Part shown: in pieces, positions 35,844 to 44,242 of the stretch | Layout of the letters: each line of letters begins with the position of its first letter | Position numbering within the stretch: the stretch's first letter is position 1 | From: Planctomycetota bacterium | GTDB lineage: Bacteria; Planctomycetota; UBA1135 | Assembly: GCA_018671175.1 (NCBI GenBank) | Contig: JABHIE010000028.1 | Coordinates: 53,216-117,215 of the forward strand | Direction: 5' to 3' | DNA: 64,000 nt | The notes under the pieces: generated by a model | The model's database searches: none | What the model was told of the DNA's origin: nothing | Seen by the model: only the letters and a program-made list of their open reading frames with translations | Position numbers and translations under genes: made by a program

Positions 35844-35875
35844 ACACCGCTAGGCTTCGGCTTAGCGGTGTTTTT
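35844..35875 (+). terminator. Strong rho-independent terminator after the octaheme cytochrome
   Basis: ACACCGCTAGGC closes on a UUCG tetraloop with GCTTAGCGGTGT (12 bp, one G-T pair), giving the extra-stable C(UUCG)G loop, and runs into TTTTT. It lies 33 nt after the cytochrome stop. Confidence 0.9.
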
Positions 35876-35898
35876 CTATCCCAGCGCTTCTATGAGGA

Positions 35899-35904
35899 TA
35901 TAAT
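35899..35904 (+). promoter_or_regulatory. Candidate -10 box of the subtilase gene
   Basis: A perfect TATAAT stands 95 nt before the ATG at 36000; no clear -35 hexamer lies at the right distance. The leader between contains a pyrimidine tract TCCCTCCCCTCC (35964-35975) like those before other exported-protein genes here. Confidence 0.35.
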
Positions 35905-35999
35905 GCGATTTCGTAGAAAAATAGCGGAACAATGGGCCATTTATATGGTCAAATTAATAGATTTCCCTCCCCTCCAAATCCTTCCGAAGCCAAGCTTCC

Positions 36000-37574
36000 A
36001 TGAACATTAAGACAACATCCTTGCTCCTCACGGCTGCGCTAACATTCAGCGCGCCTAATGCTTTTGCCCAAAACGACTTAGGTGGTATTCTTCGCTTTGA
36101 AGAAGCCCCGGGCGTGATGGAATTCTCCGGTCAGCTGACCGCCCGTCCACTCCAGATGGATGCTTTGCTCGAGCAAGGCTATTCACCTGATGCCGCCCAA
36201 GCCGCGCGTGAGCACGCAGCCGGTTTGGTGGATGAGGGTCTTATCGAGTATGTAGAAGCCACAGATGAGTATGTTTTTACTCTTGCTGTAGACAGCGACG
36301 AGAACAGCCAAATCAATGAGTTGATGAATTCAGGCCTTTTTGAGTACGTTGAGCCAAACTGGCTCTGCTACCCATCGCGCACCCCAAACGACCCTAAATT
36401 CGGCCAGCAGTGGCATCACAACAAGATGAATTCAAAAGATGCCTGGGATTACACCACGGGTGACGCCAACTTCATCGCAGGCTGGGTTGATACTGGCGTT
36501 GATCTCCAGCACGAAGACTTGAAGGATCACTTGCTAAGTGGCTACAACTCCGTAAACCGCAAGACACAGGCCAATGGTGGCGATGTCAGCGATATCAACG
36601 GGCACGGCACGAACACAGGCGGGTGCATTGGCGCCGTCGGTGACAACGGTAAAGGCCTTGCCGGCATAAACTGGACCGTGAAGCTACTCCCAGTGCGTTG
36701 CAGTAACTCCTCTGGCGGAAGTGCTTACTTGAATGACATCACGGATGGCTTGCGTTGGTGTGTCGATAACGGCGCCAAAACGGCAAGTGCAAGCTACGGT
36801 GGTGTGAATTCGTCTTCTGCAGGCACGACTGGCAATTACATTAAGGGGCAAGGAGGCCTTTGTTTCTGGTCTTCTGGTAATGAGTACACACAGATTAATG
36901 GTTACGATCACGCTGGTGTGATTATTGTTGGCTCTAGTGGTCAGTCGGACACGAAGTCTGGTTTCTCGAACTATGGCGCATTTGTTGACGTCGTGGCACC
37001 GGGCGAAGGCATCTGGACCACCAAAAACAGTTCAAGTAACAATAGCTACTCTTCCGTAAGTGGCACTTCATTCTCATGCCCACTCACCAACGGTGTTTGC
37101 GCTTTGATGTGGGCTGCTAACCCATCCCTCACCAATGATGAAGTCGAGCAAATGTTGTTTGATACCTGTAAGGACATTGAGTCAGCGGGCGAAGATAACA
37201 AGACGGGCCATGGCCGCGTCGATGCAGGCGCCGCAGTTGCAATGGCTTCAGGTGGTGTGACCGATTTCACACTGATCGTGCCGAATAGCTTGACTGCGGG
37301 CACATCGTTAACTTTGATTGCTGAGGGCGTTGCTCCAGGAACCGCGGTTAGCTTTTACTACTCATTGCGCGGTACGGGCGCGACTTGGGTTGGTAGCTTG
37401 GGTATCTTCTTGGAGATGAAGAATGCTGTCTTCTCGGGGTCCGCTTCTGCTGATGCTGCAGGGCAGGCTACTTATTCTCGTGTGATTCCCACGCGTGGCG
37501 CGGGGCGGGATGTTTGGATTCAGGCTGCGATGGTTGGGGACATTACTCAAGTCGAACAACGCTATATCAACTAG
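36000..37574 (+). CDS. Secreted subtilisin-like serine protease (S8) with C-terminal beta-sandwich module
   Basis: 524 aa. Signal peptide MNIKTTSLLLTAALTFSAPNA, a propeptide-like region to about residue 130, then the S8 domain with catalytic Asp164 (GWVDTGVDLQHEDL), His202 (NGHGTNTGG), oxyanion Asn293 (SSGNE) and Ser357 (SGTSFSCP). After about residue 420 comes a roughly 100-residue beta-sandwich ending GRDVWIQAAM...VEQRYIN at the very C-terminus, a module shared with other exported proteins of this window. The stop TAG overlaps the left end of the IS element, yet the C-terminus looks natural, so it is not truncated. Substrate unknown. Confidence 0.92.
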   Translation: MNIKTTSLLLTAALTFSAPNAFAQNDLGGILRFEEAPGVMEFSGQLTARPLQMDALLEQGYSPDAAQAAREHAAGLVDEGLIEYVEATDEYVFTLAVDSDENSQINELMNSGLFEYVEPNWLCYPSRTPNDPKFGQQWHHNKMNSKDAWDYTTGDANFIAGWVDTGVDLQHEDLKDHLLSGYNSVNRKTQANGGDVSDINGHGTNTGGCIGAVGDNGKGLAGINWTVKLLPVRCSNSSGGSAYLNDITDGLRWCVDNGAKTASASYGGVNSSSAGTTGNYIKGQGGLCFWSSGNEYTQINGYDHAGVIIVGSSGQSDTKSGFSNYGAFVDVVAPGEGIWTTKNSSSNNSYSSVSGTSFSCPLTNGVCALMWAANPSLTNDEVEQMLFDTCKDIESAGEDNKTGHGRVDAGAAVAMASGGVTDFTLIVPNSLTAGTSLTLIAEGVAPGTAVSFYYSLRGTGATWVGSLGIFLEMKNAVFSGSASADAAGQATYSRVIPTRGAGRDVWIQAAMVGDITQVEQRYIN

Positions 37575-37598
37575 ATACTGGCCCAATGCGCTGGACCT
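37573..37598 (+). repeat. Left terminal inverted repeat of the IS
   Basis: Starts AGATACTGGCCCAATGCGCT and ends GGACCT; pairs with the right end at 22 of 26 positions. Its first two bases are the last two bases of the subtilase stop codon. Confidence 0.85.
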
Positions 37599-38607
37599 AG
37601 AAGGTCCATAATGAAGAGCTTCTCCATCGGAGGAGCTCTTCTCTTTTTAGCTTTCGATTGGTGGCGCCGAAGACCATTGCTGGTGTATTCACCTTGTCGC
37701 AAACAGTTATGGCACGGATGTAATTCCGATAGACAGCCCATATCCAAAGGTGTTTCTTTAAGGGTGTCCGCCGCTTGGACACTCCCCAATTCCTGCGCAC
37801 TAAACGCGAAACCCCATCGCGCATCATCGCCAGAGTGTGGTTAATGGGGAAGAGGACATTCTTCCTATTGCGCTTCGTCCTAGACGATTCACGCACATGT
37901 TGAGCAATCCGGCCCTGGAACATATCAGCCACAATCTTCCTGTAGGTTGTCTTTTGATCAGTTTGAAGCAGCAGCAGCTCCCCCTGCGGCAGGATGTCGC
38001 TTAAGGTTTGAAAGCATTTCTTTACGGCTTTTCGGGAACCACTTTTTCTTTTGCCAAGAAGTAACTCGCGAGCGGTTTTTTTATTGTTCTTTGATTCTGT
38101 TAATCGACCGCGAGGACCCATTGGCGCTGCGTCTAAATCAACAAGGAAGAGACTCTTGCGCTCAATTAGTACAGGGACGGTAACTGGGCTAAGTCTGCGG
38201 TCTGTTTCATAAGTTTCCATCTCATCAAGTTGGAATACCCAGCCACCAGGTGGTGACAGTTGCTTCATTCTCCATTTGTGATATTCGCGGGAGTGTTGCC
38301 CAAGTAGGTTTAAGCGTTGGGCCACTGTGTGGCGCGACACGTTCAAAATTCTTGAGGCTTGTCGCATTGTCACTTTGCTGACAAATAGGTCGAATAATTG
38401 AAGATGTAAGCGCGGTAAACCGAGTCGGTAGTCTAAACGGAAGGCTTGTGTGCTAAAGCGTTTACCGCAAGTCTTGCAGAGGAATCGCTGCACGCGGCGG
38501 CCGTCACATTTGCGGGGGTATGTCCCTTTTCGATGCCAGAGAAAGGCGTCGCCGGCTGTTTGTGATCGACAGAGTTGGTTGGGGCAATGGGGTGGGCTGA
38601 ATCTCAT
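37597..38607 (-). CDS. Transposase, IS1-like with N-terminal zinc ribbon
   Basis: 336 aa. Two CxxC-type pairs form an N-terminal zinc ribbon (CPNQLC, then LCKTCGKRFS), followed by a helix-turn-helix (TMRQASRILNVSRHTVAQRL). A DDE-like core shows Asp in FQLDEMETYE and Asp in LLLQTDQKTTY; the late segment FPINHTLAMMRDGVSRLVRR recalls IS1, but the glutamate expected after it is not evident (TPLKKHLWIWAVYRNYI). Longer than classic IS1 InsAB'. It fills most of the element between the inverted repeats. Activity is uncertain; the frame is intact, so the copy is not decayed. Confidence 0.8.
   Translation of the reverse strand: MRFSPPHCPNQLCRSQTAGDAFLWHRKGTYPRKCDGRRVQRFLCKTCGKRFSTQAFRLDYRLGLPRLHLQLFDLFVSKVTMRQASRILNVSRHTVAQRLNLLGQHSREYHKWRMKQLSPPGGWVFQLDEMETYETDRRLSPVTVPVLIERKSLFLVDLDAAPMGPRGRLTESKNNKKTARELLLGKRKSGSRKAVKKCFQTLSDILPQGELLLLQTDQKTTYRKIVADMFQGRIAQHVRESSRTKRNRKNVLFPINHTLAMMRDGVSRLVRRNWGVSKRRTPLKKHLWIWAVYRNYIRAITVCDKVNTPAMVFGATNRKLKREELLRWRSSSLWTF
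37613..37648 (+). terminator. Terminator on + strand inside the IS left end
   Basis: GAAGAGCTTCTCC pairs with GGAGGAGCTCTTC (13 bp, one G-T) around ATC and is followed by TCTTTTT. It lies 39 nt after the subtilase stop and overlaps the last codons of the antisense transposase gene. It would end subtilase transcription and stop it running antisense through the transposase. Confidence 0.75.
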
Positions 38608-38611
38608 GGCA

Positions 38612-38638
38612 AAGGCGCGCGGAAAATCCGCGCGCCTT
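38612..38638 (-). other. Perfect 12-bp hairpin just upstream of the transposase start
   Basis: AAGGCGCGCGGA pairs exactly with TCCGCGCGCCTT around a 3-nt loop, ending four bases before the transposase ATG on the - strand. A GC-rich stem here would cover the initiation region in any RNA reading in from outside the element, a known way for IS elements to limit transposase synthesis. In this case it is inferred from position. Confidence 0.6.
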
Positions 38639-38682
38639 GTAGACGGGTTCAGGAGGAAAAGGTGACGCTTTATTTGCGATCA

Positions 38683-38708
38683 AGGTCCACCCGAGTGGGC
38701 CAGTATCT
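38683..38708 (-). repeat. Right terminal inverted repeat of the IS
   Basis: On the - strand it reads AGATACTGGCCCACTCGGGT and ends GGACCT, matching the left end at 22 of 26 positions. Its outermost base is the first base of the plus-strand TTA that forms the FG-GAP gene's stop. Confidence 0.85.
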
Positions 38709-40381
38709 TAGGGATTAATAGTTAAGGGATTGGCCCAAGAACCAAAATCCCAAACCCCACCAATCTGCCCACCAACAGCGGCCAACCAATAAGTAGTCCC
38801 AACCATACCCGCAGGCAAACCCCCAGGAACCCAAATCGCAGCCATCCCATCCCCGTACCCATCCAAAATCCCAGCAAAGCCCAAACAAGGCCCCGGTACA
38901 TCCCCCGCAATCGTCGATTGCAACAAGCCATCATTCTTCAACGGCAAATCCAATCCATTCCAACGCGTATTCCCTGGCCCGGCCAAGTTTACGACAAGCT
39001 GATACGCTCCCCAACCAGCTTCCCAAGGGAAATCAAGGCCATAAAAAACAAATCCACCCTGAGCGGCTGACATTTCGTAGCTCGAAGGATTCAGGATCGG
39101 GCTCCAGAGCGACCAAGCTTGGAAATATCCGGAATCGGCACCCGTTTCAGAGTCGGCCCCAGGTGCTCCAATAATGAAGTCAGCGTGGAGTCGGCCATCG
39201 TAATCACCCGCGGGGGCAATACTCCAACCAAAGTAATCTCCCCGTGAATAGCCGGTGTAGTAATCCAGTAATGATGCTGTTGCGCCGGAATAAAGCGATG
39301 CGGCCCCACGCGTTTGATCATACCCGGGCGCCCCGAGTAAGAAATCATCTACACCGTCACCATCGGCATCACCAACCATGGCAATGGCCGAGCCGAGCGA
39401 GTCGCCGGCATACCAACCGCGGAATTCAGCAATTGGGCTGCCATCAAACCCAGAATGCGCATAGACAACGCCGGCGAAATCATTTTCGCCCATGGCTCCG
39501 ATGAATAAATCGGCATAGCCATCTTGGTTGAGGTCTCCAGCGGCTGCAACGGCCGAGCCCAAATAATCTTCTGTATTTAGCCCGGTGAATTCATGCAGAG
39601 CGCTTGCATCACTTCCAGAATATAGATACGCCTTGCCGGAGAAAGAATTTGCGCCATAGGCTCCAATCACAAAGTCGCCCGTCAAGTCGCCATTGGCATC
39701 ACCTGTACCACTTACGCTAATACCGAAATAGCCTTCCGTAATCGCGCCTAGGAGAGTGAACATTGTTGTGCCATTTGCTGGGGAAACCACATAGGCCGCG
39801 CCATTGTTTGCGTTAGTGCCGTGCGCTCCGATTAAAACTTCATCGAAGCCGTCAAAGTCGAGATCACCGACATTTGCGATAGAAAAACCGTATTGGTCAA
39901 GTGTTTGCCCATTTGCATGAGTCTGGAATAAAGTGGCGCCGTCATATCCAGAGATAAAGTACACCTCGCCGTAGCCATTGGCCGAGTTCGGTGCGCCCAC
40001 GGCAATGTCGGCGAAACCATCGCTATTGATGTCAGCAAGCGGAGCAATGCTTGCCCCAAAAGTATCTCCGTAGTTGACGCCGGTTAGCTCCAAGAGCAAA
40101 TCTCCGGTAGCGCCTGAATACACATAAACGGCCCCTGCGTAGCTATATGCGCCCGGTGCGCCAATTGCGATGTCGTCGTAGCCGTCAGCATTTAAATCTC
40201 CTAGCATCGCTGTCGTCGTGCCAACCCCTTCGCCTCCGGCAACACCCCAGATTTCGTGGAGTAAATTACTTTTGATGTGCTCGCCTTGCGCAGTAGCGGA
40301 TTGAGTGAGCAGAGCAAACGAGAGGAAGGCAGCCGCACAGCAAAAAAGCCACCGCGGTGAGCGGGTAGAGGGGATGTTCAT
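38708..40381 (-). CDS. Exported FG-GAP repeat protein, seven-unit beta-propeller
   Basis: 557 aa. ATG 40381 gives a signal peptide (LFCCAAAFLSFALLTQSATAQ). Seven FG-GAP units follow, each with a calcium loop such as LGDLNADGYDDIAIGAPG, DINSDGFADIAVGAP, DLDFDGFDEVLIGAHG, DLNQDGYADLFIGAMG, DADGDGVDDFLLGAPG; seven is the integrin-type propeller number. A C-terminal beta module (about 440-557) ends YWLAAVGG...ANPLTINP. Such proteins bind proteins or glycans at the surface, or are secreted; the ligand is unknown. A C-rich tract (CTCCTCCCCTCCT) lies in the leader directly before the ATG. Confidence 0.85.
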   Translation of the reverse strand: MNIPSTRSPRWLFCCAAAFLSFALLTQSATAQGEHIKSNLLHEIWGVAGGEGVGTTTAMLGDLNADGYDDIAIGAPGAYSYAGAVYVYSGATGDLLLELTGVNYGDTFGASIAPLADINSDGFADIAVGAPNSANGYGEVYFISGYDGATLFQTHANGQTLDQYGFSIANVGDLDFDGFDEVLIGAHGTNANNGAAYVVSPANGTTMFTLLGAITEGYFGISVSGTGDANGDLTGDFVIGAYGANSFSGKAYLYSGSDASALHEFTGLNTEDYLGSAVAAAGDLNQDGYADLFIGAMGENDFAGVVYAHSGFDGSPIAEFRGWYAGDSLGSAIAMVGDADGDGVDDFLLGAPGYDQTRGAASLYSGATASLLDYYTGYSRGDYFGWSIAPAGDYDGRLHADFIIGAPGADSETGADSGYFQAWSLWSPILNPSSYEMSAAQGGFVFYGLDFPWEAGWGAYQLVVNLAGPGNTRWNGLDLPLKNDGLLQSTIAGDVPGPCLGFAGILDGYGDGMAAIWVPGGLPAGMVGTTYWLAAVGGQIGGVWDFGSWANPLTINP

Positions 40382-40450
40382 GTTTAGGAGGGGAGGAGTT
40401 TGTCGAGGGGGGGATGCTTGCAACCCCAATCGCACTTGGTGGTTCTCAAC

Positions 40451-40486
40451 AAAGAGAAAAGCTCAGCCGCAGGGGCTGAGCTTTTC
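40451..40486 (-). terminator. Terminator after the 40498-42534 FG-GAP gene
   Basis: On the - strand GAAAAGCTCAGCC pairs with GGCTGAGCTTTTC (13 bp) around CCTGC and runs on into TCTTTG. It lies 12 nt past the gene's stop and ahead of the next FG-GAP gene, so the two have separate transcripts. Confidence 0.65.
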
Positions 40487-40497
40487 AGGAAAGGAAC

Positions 40498-42534
40498 TTA
40501 AGGTTGCTGAATCGTGATTCTATCTGTGACTGCGTATGGCCTGTAATTGACCGCAACAACATCGACAACCGAGAACCAAACTTTTACTCCACCGTAGTTG
40601 CCAGCAATTGGGAGGACACCGGTAATTGAGTAACCGTCAGGGTTTGATGCCGTGAAGGGAGAGCCAAACACAAGCTGCGGATCAGTAAGCCCAGTATTTG
40701 TCTGGACACCATCAATCAAAACCGTGTCATTACCGAGCGTATTCGCTGTACTGTAGTAGTAGTAGTGTTGCGCATCCGCAGTACCCCACTCTGTCTCAAG
40801 TTGGACGTTTTGCCCAGCGACCAAAGCACCAGTCGGCTGAATCTCCATCTCAGGTCGTGTGACTGTGCCTGAAACAGAATCGGAAATCGCGCCAGAGACT
40901 GTTTCTTCTGCGTAGAAGTCGAAAGTCACGCCAATGTAATTACTATCGTCGAATCGGTATGTCAGAGAGGCCACTCCGTTAGGGTCGGCCATACCAGTTC
41001 CGATGGAGATGGGTTGACCGGGGCCACTAGGTGGAACAATAAACCACTCCAATGTAGCGTTGGGCTCAGCTTGAGTGACATCTAGGGTGAAATCAACCTC
41101 GAGAAAGGGGGTGTCATCCGAGATGCTGAGGGTCAATTCGCCGAAAGTCCGAGGGTCAGGTAGACCGGAAATAAGCGCCATACCTGTGTCATTACCGCTA
41201 AAAATACCGCCCATCACTAGGCAATTGGGCACGGAGTTGTCATCGTCAACCCAGTCAAGCTGGGTGGTCGAGAAACCGAGGCGGACGCGGGCTTTTACAT
41301 CGCCGAAAGAAGCGTTGATGCTTGGAATGCCAGTATCAAAGTCATAAACTCGAACTTGGCCCATTTCAGCGCCAGATGGACTTTTATAACCAGGGATCCC
41401 CACGGCAATGTCTTCAGTCACATTGTTGTTTGTGTCGGGAAGCATGGTCATGGAATAACCTAGCTGATCCCCTGGGAAGTCGCCTTGAAGAGTTGGCATT
41501 GCTGACAAGTCGAAGCCTTCCCAAGACTTAACATAACCAGCCGTTGGTGCGAAAGTTGCCAAGCCGCCTGGTGCGCCAGCTGAGAAATCAGGGACATATC
41601 CAGCGCCGTGAGTGTCTGCAAGGGAATAGCCACTAGCTACCGACCAGCCTAGTTGCGCACCTTCAACGTCGCCATATTCGCGAAGAATCTCGATTGGCGC
41701 AGAAAATGGGTCTGCGATATTTCCATTCATTAGAAGATGAACAGAGCCAGCCCTATCAAGAGCGTTGGTCGGCTGAACCGTGCCGGAAGAACCGACGAAA
41801 AGCCGATCGGGATCAAAAGCGAAGCCCGTTGGAACAGCCGCCAAAGATGTGCCAAATGAGTCATTAGAGCCTGGTGTGCCTTCGAAGGATGTCAGGAAGG
41901 TAAAGGTGCCACCACTAACATCATAAATCTCAACACTTCCAGCCATTGCGCTGCCGAAACCGGGAATACCAATAGCCAGCTCAGAAGTGTAGGGGTCGCC
42001 ATCCCAGTCGATGGCGGCGAGGTCGAAGCCGAAAAGGTCTCCGGATGCTGAACCCTCAATTGTGGCGTAAGGCAGGGTCTCGTAGGGGAGGTACAAACCA
42101 ACGCGCCCAGTTGCGAAACCAGAGCTTGTATTTGTGTAGGGCTGGCTAATGGCCAAGAATGATTGGCCTGATTTGGGGCGAAGGCTTACGATCGAATGAC
42201 CCAGTTGAGCCCCCGCTGAATCACCGTAAATGGCGTAGAGTAGTGAACCGTCGTCGCCAGAGTTGACGAAAACAGCCCCCGCGCGAAAGCCGCTCATGCC
42301 AGGGGCATTGGGGTTTGTAGCGCCAGGTGCAGAGATCGCGAAGTCTTCGGTATTATCGCCATTGATGTCGCCTATTGGGCACGAGTCGTAGCCATAAAGG
42401 CCACCGGCGCCAAGGTCTTCTTGAGCAAAAGGGCCAGCCTCATCATTGTTATAAGGCCAAGACCAGCCATCTTGGGCGGGCAGTGAGGGGAGTAAAACGG
42501 CAAAAATGGCCGCTACGAGAAGCGAATTACGCAT
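40498..42534 (-). CDS. Exported FG-GAP-like protein with Ig-like C-terminus
   Basis: 678 aa. ATG 42534 gives the signal peptide MRNSLLVAAIFAVLLPSLPAQ. Divergent FG-GAP units cover about residues 25-460: YDSCPIGDINGDNTEDFAISAPGA, FDLAAIDWDGDPYTSELAIGIPG, YSMTMLPDTNNNVTEDIAVGIPG. Two beta-sandwich regions follow, the last ending VKVWFSVVDVVAVN...DRITIQQP. Calcium-loop residues are less regular than in the neighbours. It has a C-rich tract (ATTCCCCTTCCCCTT on the - strand) in its leader and a terminator downstream. Function unknown; surface or secreted protein. Confidence 0.8.
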   Translation of the reverse strand: MRNSLLVAAIFAVLLPSLPAQDGWSWPYNNDEAGPFAQEDLGAGGLYGYDSCPIGDINGDNTEDFAISAPGATNPNAPGMSGFRAGAVFVNSGDDGSLLYAIYGDSAGAQLGHSIVSLRPKSGQSFLAISQPYTNTSSGFATGRVGLYLPYETLPYATIEGSASGDLFGFDLAAIDWDGDPYTSELAIGIPGFGSAMAGSVEIYDVSGGTFTFLTSFEGTPGSNDSFGTSLAAVPTGFAFDPDRLFVGSSGTVQPTNALDRAGSVHLLMNGNIADPFSAPIEILREYGDVEGAQLGWSVASGYSLADTHGAGYVPDFSAGAPGGLATFAPTAGYVKSWEGFDLSAMPTLQGDFPGDQLGYSMTMLPDTNNNVTEDIAVGIPGYKSPSGAEMGQVRVYDFDTGIPSINASFGDVKARVRLGFSTTQLDWVDDDNSVPNCLVMGGIFSGNDTGMALISGLPDPRTFGELTLSISDDTPFLEVDFTLDVTQAEPNATLEWFIVPPSGPGQPISIGTGMADPNGVASLTYRFDDSNYIGVTFDFYAEETVSGAISDSVSGTVTRPEMEIQPTGALVAGQNVQLETEWGTADAQHYYYYSTANTLGNDTVLIDGVQTNTGLTDPQLVFGSPFTASNPDGYSITGVLPIAGNYGGVKVWFSVVDVVAVNYRPYAVTDRITIQQP

Positions 42535-42652
42535 GGTGAACAAAGGAAGGTTGCCAAGGGGAAGGGGAATAACCAATCTTACAGGCAAATAAGCAAGTTT
42601 GTAGGAAGTATTCTGCATGACTTAGGCCTTTCCGAGCGGCTATCCTGTGTCC

Positions 42653-44242
42653 ATGACAGCACGGAAAACTGCTTTTTTAGGGCTTTGCGGCCTTGTTTTG
42701 ACTCCGCTCATTTTGAGCTTGACCGCTTGTGGGCGCACCGAAGAGTCGCCCACACCGGCACCGCAAGTGCATTCAGCCGATGATGCTTCCTCTGTGGCTA
42801 CGGCTAATGCCGAAGAGCCAGATGCAGCCCAAGAGCAAGCGGGTTGGGTTACCGTTCGGGTGCTTCGCGAGGCGGACGGCGCGCTTTTGCCTGATGTCCC
42901 CATCGAAATCGTTTGGCAAGCGTCTGACGAAGAAGCGGCACAACTTAAAGGAGTCACTAAAGAAAATGGTGAATGTCGCATCCCGGTCGTCCCTGGCGCG
43001 AGGATTCTTCAGTGTGCGGCGATGGGCACGCCATTGACTGCCCCGATTGCGGAAACCATGATGGAAGAGGTGCTGGCGGACCAAGAATATGTCGTTGAAT
43101 TGACGGTCATCCCGGCGGGTGTACTTGGCGGGATTGTCATTGATGAGAGTGGCGAGCCCATCCCGCAGGCCCGCGTAGTCGTTTGGCATTCCATTCCGAG
43201 TAAGACTGATGGTGAAAATGAGTATGACCCCGAAACGAATGCCGTTGCAGATGATGCAGGGCGTTTTATGGTCGGTGGGCTTCCTCCTGGCCCATTTACG
43301 CTGGCCGCTGTGGGAGAGGGCAAGGTCGCTTTGCAGAGAGTGAGCGGCGTTGTCGAGTCTGGGCAATTACATAATGGGCTTGAGCTTGTCCTTGGTGATT
43401 CGCACGAGGTTTACGGCCGTGTTTTGAGCCCAGATGGCCTGGCTTTTCCTGCAGGACTGGTCGTCGCAGGGCAACCTGGCCGTCGGGAAGATTTGCAAAT
43501 GACTGAAACCGAAGATGTCTATTATCTTCCGTCCCCTCAAATCGTGACGCGCGTCGATGAGTCAGGTCAGTTTCTCCTTCCAAGCGTCCCTGATGGCTAC
43601 CTCTGGAATATGAGTGTCCGCACGCGCGAATTTTTACCTTGGTTTGGTCGCATTCAGCCCGATCAAGATTTCGTGGAAGTCGTCCTTTCGACGGGCGTGC
43701 TGGTATCAGGGCGCGTACTTGCGCCTGATGGCGAGCCGGTTCATTTGGCCGATTTGCGTCTTTTCGCGGATCGTGCACCCCAAACAACGACTCGCAAGGG
43801 TGGTCGTTTTTCTTTTCCTGCGGTTGCGGCATCTGATGAAGCTCTGTTTCTGGCCTACGCCCCTGGTTTTATGCCGGCGATTTTGCGCCCTGACATGTCG
43901 CAAGACGAGGTCGTTTTAGCCGTCGAATTACAACCAAGCCAAGCCATCGTGGGCCAACTTGTCGACGCCGACGGTCAGCCGATTCCGCATGCGCCAATCG
44001 AGATTGCATTCCATTCTGCGATTACGGCTGACTTGGAATTTTTGAGTCAAGTGCCGCCAAAAAAACGGCCCGAGTCTATTTACGACCTTTCTCGCTCGCT
44101 CACTGACGAGGATGGCAAGTTTTCCTTCCCTGATTTATATGTTGCCGAATTTGAGCTCTGGAGCCCAAAATTCGGCAAAGAGGCGCGCGTGTTGGTGCGG
44201 CCTGGTCAGGCAGATGTCGTGCTTATTGCACCAATACAGTAG
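42653..44242 (+). CDS. Lipoprotein with carboxypeptidase-regulatory-like repeats
   Basis: 529 aa. Lipobox LTAC follows a hydrophobic signal (FLGLCGLVLTPLILSLTACG). Several carboxypeptidase-regulatory-like beta domains follow, marked by GGIVIDESGEPIPQARVVVW, GRVLAPDGEPVHLADLRLF and GQLVDADGQPIPHAPIEIAF; these are transthyretin-like folds used for binding. GTG 42647 is a possible alternative start. TATCCT six bases ahead of the ATG resembles a -10 box. Its 3' end overlaps that of the convergent FG-GAP gene by 20 nt. Confidence 0.8.
   Translation: MTARKTAFLGLCGLVLTPLILSLTACGRTEESPTPAPQVHSADDASSVATANAEEPDAAQEQAGWVTVRVLREADGALLPDVPIEIVWQASDEEAAQLKGVTKENGECRIPVVPGARILQCAAMGTPLTAPIAETMMEEVLADQEYVVELTVIPAGVLGGIVIDESGEPIPQARVVVWHSIPSKTDGENEYDPETNAVADDAGRFMVGGLPPGPFTLAAVGEGKVALQRVSGVVESGQLHNGLELVLGDSHEVYGRVLSPDGLAFPAGLVVAGQPGRREDLQMTETEDVYYLPSPQIVTRVDESGQFLLPSVPDGYLWNMSVRTREFLPWFGRIQPDQDFVEVVLSTGVLVSGRVLAPDGEPVHLADLRLFADRAPQTTTRKGGRFSFPAVAASDEALFLAYAPGFMPAILRPDMSQDEVVLAVELQPSQAIVGQLVDADGQPIPHAPIEIAFHSAITADLEFLSQVPPKKRPESIYDLSRSLTDEDGKFSFPDLYVAEFELWSPKFGKEARVLVRPGQADVVLIAPIQ

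Larger units (their letters stand above)
37573..38708 (-). mobile_element. Insertion sequence with 26-bp imperfect terminal inverted repeats, 1136 bp
   Basis: Ends are 37573-37598 and 38683-38708, matching 22 of 26 bases as inverted copies starting AGATACTGGCCCA. The element holds one transposase gene on the - strand, a terminator-like hairpin near the left end and a perfect 12-bp hairpin just before the transposase start. Its ends overlap the stop codons of the flanking subtilase and FG-GAP genes. I could not find a convincing target-site duplication. The family is uncertain; the transposase looks IS1-like. Confidence 0.85.

Noticed and set aside
37565..38716. Target-site duplication of the IS
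   Set aside because: No equal direct repeats of 2-9 bp were found directly outside the inverted repeats on both sides.
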